58,500 nucleotides of DNA from Glandiceps talaboti (taxonomy: Eukaryota; Hemichordata; Enteropneusta; Spengelidae). The translations under genes were made by a program, and so were the position numbers. Where the stretch lies: the NCBI RefSeq assembly GCF_964340395.1, contig NC_135565.1, positions 8,651,742-8,710,241 on the forward strand, in the 5' to 3' direction. Numbering within the stretch: the first letter of the stretch is position 1; each line of letters opens with the position of its first letter. The notes below the pieces were generated by a model that was not told where the DNA came from, did no database searches, and saw nothing but the letters and a program-made list of their open reading frames with translations. Positions 26,592 to 38,700 of this stretch are shown here, piece by piece.

Positions 26592-29500
26592 TACGGATTG
26601 ATTGAAATAATAATAACTTTTTTAATTGTTCAATTGATTATTATATTAACCAATTCAATTAATGCTTGTTAAATCCACTTTCATTTGACGTGATGTTTTT
26701 GCGATCTTGTATTTCTTTATTTAGATAACCCATGTTTTAGTGTGAAAGGAAGGACCCTCCTTAATATAATTTTTATTACAAATTTCGGCAATTTTATTAC
26801 ATTTTTTTCCTGAAATTTATTACAAATATCGGCAATTTTTATTATATTTGTCGTTCATAGAAATTATTACAAATTTCGGCAATTATTACAAATGTCGGTT
26901 TTATTACACGAAAAACGTGATTTTTATTACAAATATCGGCGTTATTACAAATTTCGGCAATTATTACAAATGTCGGTTGTACAGCGCCCTTAACTTTTTT
27001 TATTACAAATTTCGGCAGGTTTATTACACATTTGTTTCTGGAATTTATTACAAATATCGGCTATTGTTATTACAATTGTCGTTCACAGAATTTATTACAA
27101 ATGTCGTCAGTCTATTACAAATATCGGCAATTTATTACAGATGTCGGCAATTGTATTACAAATTTCGGTTTATTACAAATTTCGGCAATTATTGCAAATG
27201 TCGGTTGTACACTCCCCCCTCCCCCTGAGATTTTGGAAAAAAGAAAGAAAAAAGCTACTTTTTGAATACATAGCGATGTTATTAAAATCGTTATTTACGT
27301 GACGATTCCTAGCATGCGTAATTTAAATTGATGGTTCACTATTGACTGTACACTGACTCTTCGCTAATATGTATCTTATATCTCTATTGTACCTGGCTTA
27401 ACTTCGAATAAAAATGTGTCCTGTTAAAAATTGTAACTTTTTGCAGCAAATGAAAAATCCTTTGTGCGTGAAAGTACAACAAAGTGCGCACATGCACTAT
27501 GCCTTTTCCGCGAGTAAAAGTAGTCTTGAAAGTCTCCATCATTTGAAGATAGCAAGTCGCAATTATAATGTCAGCGAGTGAAACTCAAAAAAAAAAAGAG
27601 TCCGAAAAAGTCGTTCAACGTGAGGTCGCCTGTTATGCTGCATGCAGTGACTCCGAAGATGCGCTCGATCTCATCTTGTTCCTTATATTAAAACATTTTT
27701 AGAATATTTGGTGGCCCTGAAAAACTTAAACTAGGTACGTAGTTTAAGATCCACTCTTTGGAGATCCACTTTCAAAAATTGTGTTCGACCTTGTCTTTGG
27801 TTAAAATGTTGTTTGATATAATTATCTCATTGCACACTGACACTAGCGTTATTCCGCAATTCATTTTGAAGCGACAATTTGCTACGGAAAGAATGGCCCT
27901 GAATTTGTAAACAGAGTTGTACCTTCGACATCAAAATCCAAACTTCAATTTCCATTATAATGATAATGACAAGGAGAATTCACTGAGTTCACCTAGGGTT
28001 CCGACATAAACGCGGCCATAAACGTTTTGGGAGTTGGGTAAAGAAAATGATTATTTTGTTGTGTTACTTATTTGAGAAAGCACCATCCATTTTTTTCCTT
28101 TGAATGTGACATCTTTTCGGCACCTACTTTGAAAAATACGACATTAGGCAAAAGAAATGAAAAAGCTGTTCAACCTACCCATATATTTTTTTCTGGTGAT
28201 GGGCAATATATCCTCATGCGGGCTTCGCAATTGTTTTTTTCAAAATTAAGGATATTTCGTTATATTTTCTGAATAGTTCATGTAACAATATACATTTGAG
28301 TCTATTCCAAATTATATATTATCTTATACAGTGGTTTACTTGGCTCTGATGATGCATACAAGCATGAGTTGAGATTACATTAAGCTGTTACATATCCAAT
28401 GTGCACTAAAAAGAATTGAACAAAAGTTTACGACAATTGGAGTGGGCTAAGCAGTCATTGGGCCATCAAAAGTCTTGAAATGTTTTGCTCTTTTTTATTC
28501 GTGATTTTTTGGAACCAAATTAAACTTCAGGAGAAGTCATTTACCAAGTGCACATCCGCAAAATATCTTTCAGCTTTGCCACAGCAAAATACCCTTCCAG
28601 ATAATATGTAAGGCATAGCATACTTGTTTCAATTCTGGTATTTTATTACCATATTCAAGCATTGTAAGACTTTAAATTATGTCTATGGTTTGATATTTTA
28701 TGCCTCTAAATGGCCTCCTACACAGTCTTTTTTCATTTTTGTCACCCTTGGAGTTGTCTCCTTCCAATCAGTAGCAATCAAGGTGATAATTGTCTTTCTC
28801 CCAAAACAAGATGGAAGGTGTCTGGCTAAGTACCGCCCTGTATAGGTTAGAGCTAATTAGAGACATCTCATTACGCATGTGAAATCCACATCCTGTGTAA
28901 AGTAATCTCGTTCGGAGTATTATTGCAGTTGGCTATCACTGTTATTTTATGCATCATTGTACCATATGATTTTATATCTCCACTGTAGTGGAGGTGACAG
29001 AAGGGGTGGCTAAAATAATGCTTGAGTTTCAGTTGGCAGGGCTTAACATTTTTTAAGAAGAGAGGGTGAGAGGAACTACACCATTTGTTTAACAGTAAAC
29101 TGTGTACATTTCCTAACTGTAGCTATGCAGACAAATTGCATGAGATAGTATCAAGATGACTGAATAAGTTCTATCTAAACTCGACCTGAAATATTTTGCT
29201 ATCATTATGTATGGTTTGTATTATCCTTGTCAAGCATTGTGAAAAAATGAAGTCGACCGACATACCCAATGTGATGGGTTAGGTTACCCGTTGACCAGCA
29301 TATGCCAAAATAGATATTATGTAAATTGTATGCACATTTATGTAAATTAACACCTTTCTAAATTTTAAATACACGATTGCACCAAGAGAAAGTTCTCCCC
29401 CCCCCCGGGCAATGTGGTCAGGCTACGGCCCTGGAGCATTATGGCAAACGCGCTTTTTCAGTCGCTGCTCCCAGGTTGTGAAACTCTCTGGATTCGTCTA

Positions 29501-29713
29501 TTCGCAATGTACCTTCTCTTTCTTCTTTGAAAGCACAAGTTAAAACACATCTTTTTCGAAAAGCATATTTCTCTTGCATGGCTCAATGAAAGTATTTTAT
29601 TCACAGTTAAAACAATGTGTCAGTTTTATTAAACCGTTTTTATAGTTTATTTTGTTCTATTCTCCAATCATTTAATTCGTATTTTTATTATGTGAAGCTT
29701 ATTGCGATGTTTA

Positions 29714-29785
<72 letters not shown>

Positions 29786-32700
29786 TAATAATAATAATAA
29801 TTTATTTATAAAGCGTCAGTATCCACACAAAAAAAATGTGATCAAAGACGCTGTAAGCAATTCATACAATACAAATATCACTTAAAAAGCAGTTTTAAAA
29901 AGTAAAGTTTTAACATTGGATTTAAAAGCAGATAAGGTAGGTGACTGACGGATGTTGAGTGGGAGATTATTCCAGAGAGTGGGGGCAGCAACACTAAAAG
30001 CACGATCACCATATGTCTTAGTACGTGATCGAATGGGGCAAAGTTTGAACTGATCAGCTGACCTTAAATTACGACGTGGAACGTATAGTTCTATCATGCT
30101 AGAAAGATAAATTGGTCCAAGCCTGTGAATGGATTTAAAAATAAGAACTAAAATCTTAAAAACAATACGTTCAGAAACAGGTAACCAATGCAACTGATAT
30201 AAAATTGGAGTGATGTGAAAGGTGATTTTGGAACGAGTTACAATTCTAGCAGCAATATTTTGAATACGTTGAATACGGTTGATTAGGTACTTCGGAAGCC
30301 CAAATAAAAGTGAATTACATGAATCTATTCGAGATGTAATGAATGCATGAACTAATTGCTCAGTAGCAGGTTGAGATAAATATTTGCGGATAAGCGCAAT
30401 ACGACGCAAATGAAAAGTGGCAGAACGGCAGATCTGTCCAATATGCGGCTTCATTGTCAGACAAGAGTCAAGGATCACTCCAAGGCAATGGACGGGAATC
30501 AGAGCATCGCCAACACGAATTTCTGTAATCGCTCTAGTGGACAGATCACAAAAAACTGAACATCAAATGAAGATTTTGAATTTTAATATACAATGCATCA
30601 TTGTGAAATATCTTGAGTGATCAGCCACGGTGTAACCGGAATAGGACTAGTAGATCATGTGTACGGCGAGTGAAATGAAACCGACATTCACCCAGTAGTA
30701 TGGCGCTTCATCCATCTTACATAGTTTTTTAGTATGATGACTATGACTTTAATATTTATTTTATGCTAAGATGTACAGTGACATCTACATCATCCGTACA
30801 TCTTACAATATATAATTCAATTGATATACATGTAATGGTTATTAGACTAATACATTGTAACTATCATTGAAGTGGTATGGGTTCATTGATCAACTTTGAA
30901 TACGTTACCTACCGTTTGATCTGGGAAGACCTGTCAGTTGTGTCAGTTGATTGCTATCCATATACAGATAAGTCAACTGTTTTAATGTCCACAATGTGGA
31001 TGGTATCTCCTCTAGCTGGTTTTCTGATAAAACCAGTGTCTCTAGTTTGGTACATTGATCTATGTCTGGTGATATTGTACTCAGCTTATTGTCACGCACT
31101 TTCAGATCAGTCAACTGTTGTAATGTCCACAATGTGGATGGTATCTCCTCTAGCTGGTTTTCTGATAAAACCAGTGTCTCTAGTTTGGTACATTGATCTA
31201 TGTCTGGTGATATTGTACTCAGCTTATTGCTACTCATAGACAGATAAGTCAACTGCCGTAATGTCCACAATGTGGATGGTATCTCCTTTAGCTGGTTCCC
31301 TGATAAATCCAGTGTCTTTAGTTTGGTAAGTTGACCTATGTCTGGTGATATTGTACTCAGCTTATTGCTACGCATAGACAGATCACTCAACTGCCGTAAT
31401 GTCCACAATGTGGATGGTATCTCCTTTAGCTGGTTCTCTGATAAATCCAGTGTCTTTAGTTTGGTAAGTTGACCTATGTCTGGTGATATTGTACTCAGCT
31501 TATTGCTACGCATAGACAGATCACTCAACTGCCGTAATGTCCACAATGTGGATGGTATCTCCTTTAGCTGGTTCTCTGATAAATCCAGTGTCTTTAGTTT
31601 GGTAAGTTGACCTATGTCTGGTGATACTGTACTTAGATCATTGTAACTCATATTCAGTTTAGTCAACTGTTGTAATGTCCACAATGTGGATGGTATCTCC
31701 TTTAGCTGGTTCCCTGATAAATCCAGTGTCTTTAGTTTGGTAAGTTGACCTATGTCTGGTGATATTGTACTCAGCTTATTGCTACTCATAGACAGATCAC
31801 TCAACTGCCGTAATGTCCACAATGTGGATGGTATCTCCTTTAGCTGGTTTTCTGATAAATCCAGTGTCTCTAGTTTGGTATGTTGACCTATGTCTGGTGA
31901 TATTGTACTCAGTTCATTTTCACTCACATCCAGATTAGTCAACTGTTGTAATGTCCACAATGTGGATGGTATCCCTTGTAGTTTGTTAGATGATAAATCC
32001 AGTTCCTTTAGTTTAGTATAATTATCTGTATTTAATGGAAATAAATATTTTATATAGCTTGAACTGTAGTAACAACCTTCTTTCTCTAATGAGGACACGT
32101 TACCTAGATAATTGTTGATTTAGAGAAATACATCGTCATATAGGAAGTATTCAATTACAGAGATCAAACTTTAATATGTTTCTTGATTATATATAATGCA
32201 AACAACGATTTAGAAAAACGAAAACACGTAGTTTTTGTCAAAACTGTAATTATTATAACTTGTACAGAGCAGTGAAATGATTCAATCTTAAAGGTCCAGT
32301 TTTATAAAAATGCCGCTTTGTGTTCTGTAAATAGAATTGTTACAAAAAGTAACGTGTTCAGAATTCTTGTAATAAAGAACAATAGTTTACACTGATGTGG
32401 TGGCTTTTTGGGTAGGGCCTTCATATGTATATAGGACAGGTAACTGTAGGAGAGTCACATTTTACTTTTACTCATTGTATTATCTAAATTTGTAGCATTT
32501 TGCAATTTTGGCATTCCATCGCTGCCACCAATGTTACATAGTCGCTATGGTTTGGTGAAGTAGGAAACATCAAATACCTGTAAACTATAGACGTGGTTGC
32601 AGCATTGGGGACGACTCCTTCCTTTTGATTATGTTACTTATATCAAGTCTGAAAGCATTTTCACTGTAGGATAGATTACGTTGTAGAGGGAGAAACTGAG

Positions 32701-35700
32701 GAGGGTTACTTTTGTTCGAAGTGAACGGAGAAGGCTTACACATTACACAACATACCGAGCTACATTTTTCCCAGTCCTCCCCTCTTGTAATTACTGAAAG
32801 CTCCCTAACACAACAAAAAAGAGTACATGGTTCTCAAAAACAGACAACAGTCCCTATCGGTACAAGACATACTATCAGAAACCCAACATTTGCAGTGTGG
32901 AGTGTCGCAAGGCTCTGTGCTCGTATTGTGTCTACACATATCACCACTTGGAAAGCTAATCCGACATCACAATCTCAATTTCAAACAACATACAGGCGGC
33001 AACCAGGTTTCTCAACAACCTTCCCAATTCTACCCGTCAACTACAGTAGCTAAGATGGAAACTGCTGCGCATGATAGCAAAGCATGGATGATCTAAATTA
33101 ACTACAGCTGAATGATAACAAAACTGAGGCCCTCCTTATCAGGTCTCAGTTCAACAGGCTTCCTCGTCCCGTCAATGACATCAACATTGGATCGTGCTCT
33201 GTGCAGTTAGTGGTTGATGTAACATTTGATGACCGTTATAATCTCAAGCTGTACATCTCTTTGACATAAGATCAGTTCGTTTTCACCTCCGAACAATAGG
33301 TTGCATAAACCAGTATATTGCCAAGGAAGTTTGTCATAAACTTGTTCATGTACTTATATCATCGAAACATAACTATTGCAATGCCCTTCTGTATGGGGTG
33401 CCAGCTAAAGACATTGTCCCTCTTCAATATGCCTAAAATACAGCAGCTAGGATTGTGTCTCGTACAAGGAAAATGTAATTTCGCAAGTTACATCGTATAG
33501 AGAGAAATTATTGTTTTGGTTTATTGCGAGGACGCTGTGATGGTATATCACTTGTGTTTGATTGCCAGTAAAGTTGGGTAGGTTCAGTCTACACGTTACC
33601 ACGGTCATTGACACACCTGTAATTTTTTATGCCGTACAATTGTCAACCTTTTCTACACGTTCTTGCTATTTTGGAACCTAAACATGGCCGAATCGGAAAC
33701 CAGGCAGTCTGCTGAGGCTACTAACAACTCTACACTCGATCTACATCAGATTATCCAGGCAAACAACAACCAATTGCTGACTTCAATTACCCAACTCGTG
33801 ACTGACAAGATGTCTTTGATGAAGCGGGAGTTACAAACATCCCAAGAGGCCGCGAACAGGGAACAGATGACCGAAATCAAATGGGCGAAATACTCGGAGG
33901 CACCAAAATGCAAAAGAAAGGCCAACGAAGATCAGTTTTAACACAATATGAAAGTCAGAGACGGTCTGCAAGAAGCCAAATCAAATATCGATTTCAAGAA
34001 ACTTGATGACGCCAAAAAGAAGCTCGACGAAGGTATCGAAATTATTGATCAACGTCAAAAACTAATTCTTCTGGCGGACGGGTCCGAATTTGGATGGGGG
34101 ACAGCTCTGGAATATCAGGCTCACGAACTTGCCGACGATAGTGACCAAAACTTTAATAAGTCCATGGGCGGAAATACCCAACAGGATAGTAGTGTATCCA
34201 AAAATGGAGGACAACGCCCAGGTGGTGGCCCAAGACCCGGAGTTTGCTTTTCGGAAAAGCTGGGCAGTTTCGATCTGAATGCAGATATATACAGCAACTG
34301 GTAGTGTAGGCGCCAACTCAAATGTTGGCGGGAACGCATGACAACAAAAGTTAAGTATACTTCCTTCCCATATTTTCGAAGTTTCTAATGGGGATGTGGC
34401 ATTTTCGTCTTATGGGGAAGGTAATTTTTCCGATTTGGATTCTGATGTCTTTGTTGATGATTTAATTCCAATTATCGCATCAAATCCTGATATTTCTGTA
34501 AAGGCAACCCCGGTTCGTGTCAGGGGAAATTTGCTACGTTGTATCGATTTTTGGCGGGAACACGCGCCCAAACCCATAGTGGAATTGATTGAATTTGGTT
34601 ACAAATTGTCGTTGTTATCACTGCCGCCTTCCATGTTCAAATTTAAGAATGCTTCAGCATTGGCAAATGAAGCCTTTGTAACGGGTTCTATTCGAGATTT
34701 ATTAGAAACGGGGGCAATAGAAGAAGTGAAAGACAAGCCATATGTCTGTAACCCCTTGTCCGTCTCGATTAATAAAGCAGGTAAGAGTAGGCTTATACTA
34801 GATTTACGGCTGGTAAATCTACACTTGTTTAAAAATAAATTCAAGTGCGAGGATTTAAAAGTCGCAAAAGAATTGATCAAGCCTGGGGATTTTCTATTTA
34901 ATTTCGATATGAAATCAGGATATCATCAGTGGAGATTTTCCCACAGCATAGGAAATTTCTAGGTTTTTCATGGGATTTTCCTGAATGTAGGAGATTTTTT
35001 ATTTTTTGTGTTTTACCATTTGGGCTTTCTACGGGGCCATACATTTTCACTAAAATTGTTGCAGTTGTTGCTAAATAGCGAGGGGAAGGTAAGTCAATGT
35101 CATCTATATTGACGATGGTCTGGGGGCGGGCAGATCACTGGAAAAAAGCTTCTCAAATTACCAGAGAGGTTTAGTCTGATCTGTCCAAGTTTGAGTTTGT
35201 TACCAGTGAGCAAAAATGCCAATGGGAGCCAGTGCCTAGAATTACATGGCTTGGCAATATGACATCGATATGTGCAAAGGTGAGATTTCAGTCACTACTG
35301 ACAGGATTGTTCGTTTGTTAGCTTCTATCCAGAACTTATTGGACTATTGGAGAAATGGGAAATCGCTTATTCACACTCTGTCCAAGCCAATCACTGTACG
35401 TAGGATAGCACACATTGTCGGGCAAATAATGTCTATGAGATCAGGAGTAGGTAATGTGGTCTTGCTTATGACTCGTCACTTATATTATGCTATGAATACT
35501 AGGAGTTCTTGGAATATCTTTGTTGTGTTAACAGTAACACAACAGGCACTGGATGAATTAGTCTTTTGGAAAGACAATATTAGTAAGTTGAATGGCAGAC
35601 CAATATGGAATAGCTCAAAAGCCAATAAAGTAGCATACTCTGATGCCTCAGGTAAGGCGTTTGGTGGATACGTCGTTCAACATGATAAGGACATTGTGCA

Positions 35701-38700
35701 TGGTAATTGGGATCAGTTTGAAGCAAGCCAGAGTTCTACCTGGCGTGAATTGGAAGCCGTACATAGAGTACTATATAGTATTGCAGATATTATAAAGGGT
35801 CAATCTGTAAAGTGGTTTACAGATAATCAGAATGTGGTAAGCATAACTAACCGGGGCAGTAGAAAACCCATGTTGCAAGACATTGCATTGAGTATATTTG
35901 CAATCTGCATCCAATCTGGAATATCTGTAGATCCTGAATAGATTCCAAGGTCTGCTAATGAGAAAGCTGGCTATATCAGTAAGTTAGTAGACACTGATGA
36001 TGGGTCACTCAATATGAAATATTTTAATCAGCTGAATGTTCTCTGGGGGCCATTTTCTGTGGATAGGTTTGCATCATCTTACAATGCAAAATGTACTGTT
36101 TTTAACTCTAGATTTTGGTGTCCCAGTTCTTCAGCAATGGATGCTTTTACCCAGAATTGGGGGGCTGATGTTAACTGGTTATTATTGCCCCCGACTTATC
36201 TTATTGGGAGGACAATTAGACATCTACAACTCTGTTCAGGCAAAGGTGCTCTAATACTGCCTGTTTGGAAATCTGCCTATTATTGGCCATTAATTTGCCC
36301 TGACGGGGTACATTTGTCAGAATTTGTGCATGACTGGGTAGATTTACCAAGTAATGACCCTGTGCTGTTCCTGACTGGAAAGGCAAGGAACTCTGTATTT
36401 GGAGGTAGAATCCTAAATTTCAGGGTGTTTGCCCTGTGGCTAGATTTTGAACCTACACCTAGAGCAAACAGAAATGGTTATTGTTTATCACAGTCTGGGG
36501 AGTGCCCCAGCTGTATTTCCTAATGTTGGCTCTAGCGACAACAGGAAGTATATGTTGTCCATAGTAGCCATTAACAAAGCCAATAATGGCATGGTATGGT
36601 TGTATTAACATTTGGTCAAGGAAACCCAATGAAGTTGGTTTGCATGAATTTTTCTATAGAATTATGATGTTTAATGATATTGGACAGTTCAATTTGTCTT
36701 TTGTATGAATTTTATTTCACAGGTACTGGCATTTTCCATACTGGCATTTGGGCAGAGTTTGACAAGGTTGAAGATCCAAGATCGTATTTAAGGCCCGGAG
36801 ATGGTCCAAAACATGTAATTTCTCAAGTTACATCATATAGAGAGAAATCATTGTTTTGGTGTATTGTGAGGGTGCTGTGATGGTATATCACGTGTGTTTG
36901 ATTGACAGTAAAGTTGGGTAGGGTCAGTCTACACGTTACCACGGTCATTGATACATCTGTAATTCTTTATGCAATATTTGTTTTTTGTTTTTTTTAAATA
37001 AAACTGTATTTGCCTAGTGATATGATATGATATGATATATATTTTATTACCCGATCAAAAATAAGTACAATACAAACGTAAACACAGGAAAAGCAAAACT
37101 AGATCGGATAACAGGAGTCAGAAAATAGCTATGCTAATCGTGTCTGACCCCTGGCTAAAGTAAATAATGGTATAAGTTTAGAGTGCAAATAAATATACAA
37201 AAAGTAGCTCTACCCTTAACCCCCTCCCCTCACCCCCCCCCCCTATATACTAGTATATGAGTGACATAATGAAAAGAAGTCATATATTACATTAGAACTG
37301 TACAATGTTATATTACATACTCTTTTAGTAAATCTTTACATAGTGATGACTTGAATCGCTGCCTTCGTGGTTCATTTCTTGTGCTGTGTTGTATTGAATT
37401 CCATGTAACTGCACCTGTGTATGTCATTGACTGTTTACCATAGAATGTTTTCACAGTAGGTACGCATAAATTATTTTGTTCTTTTTGTCGTGTATTGTAC
37501 TCATAGTTTAACACATTGCAGTATTCATCAACAGAGTGTGGTAAGTTATTGTGCAGCAAATCATAAACAAAGGTACTGACCAAAAACCTGTGCAGTTTAT
37601 GTACATCAAGAATTTCTAGAGTGTTGAAAAGTGGTGAAGAATGTGTCATGGACTGGCTATGTGTGATTGCTCGCACAGCCATTTTTTGAGCTAGTAAAAT
37701 ACAATTCAAATAGGAGGAAAAAGTGCTTCCCCAGACTTCTATACCGTACGTTATATGTGGTTGGACGAAAGTTTTATATAGTAAAATAAGTATATTTTGG
37801 GGTACAAAGTCCCTAAGTTTATAAATGATTCCTATTTTTTTCCTAATAGTCTTATTGACAGCGTCAATGTGCATATTCCATAAAAGATGGTTATCAAAGA
37901 CGATGCCAACAAAAGATGCAGAATCAACTTGCTCGATAACGTTACCATTAATGCACATGGTTCCACTAATATTCATTTCTTTTCTACGGCCTCTAATAAA
38001 CATGAATTTTGTCTTATTCTCATTAATACTTAGTTTATTTGCAGTACACCAATCTATCACTTTTTCAAACTCGGTGTTCACTGATGAAAGGTCAATATTG
38101 TTGAGGTATTGAGGGAATGTGTGAAAAAGGTTGGAATCATCTGCAAACAGTCTGAAGTCAAAGAATGAGGAAGAGAGTGGGAGATCATTAATGTAAAGTA
38201 AGAATAGTGTAGGACCCAAAACTGATCCCTGTGGAACTCCACATGAAATAGGCAAGCATATCGAGTTGACATCGTCAGAGCTAACATACTGTTGGCGATT
38301 ACAAAAGTAGTCCTGGAACCACATCAGGGGTATACCTCTGATGCCATAATGCTCGAGTTTAGACAATAATATACGATGGTTGATAGTGTCAAAAGCTTTA
38401 GAGAAATCAATGAAAATGCCAAGAGTAATTCTACCTTCGTCTAATTGCTTTAGGAGATAATTTACTATGTTAACGACAGACAATTTTGTACTATACTTTT
38501 GGCGGAAGCCATATTGATGATCATATAAAATTTTGTTGCGATTTAGAAATGATCTAAGGCGATTATCAACTAATTTTTCTAATATTTTATTCAAAAGGGG
38601 AAGAATAGAAATTGGCCTATAATTGTCCGGGCTTTGTTCTGGCCCTTTTTTATATATTGGTTTCACTTTTGCGATTTTTAGGGAATTTGGAACCTCCCCA

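Noticed and set aside
26272-26605. Frames of HTYI or MYVC repeats, and FVCL frames at 51563-51954
   Set aside because: A stop-free 4-bp repeat is open in all frames; these are microsatellites.
15482-27215. The inverted minisatellite blocks as terminal repeats of one 11.7-kb transposon
   Set aside because: The interior contains independent elements with their own borders and target duplication, array 2 breaks the symmetry, and no target duplication was seen outside the blocks.
30877-31239. Plus-strand 120-codon frame with repeated WMVSPLAGFLIKPVS
   Set aside because: Antisense shadow of the repetitive LRR exon.
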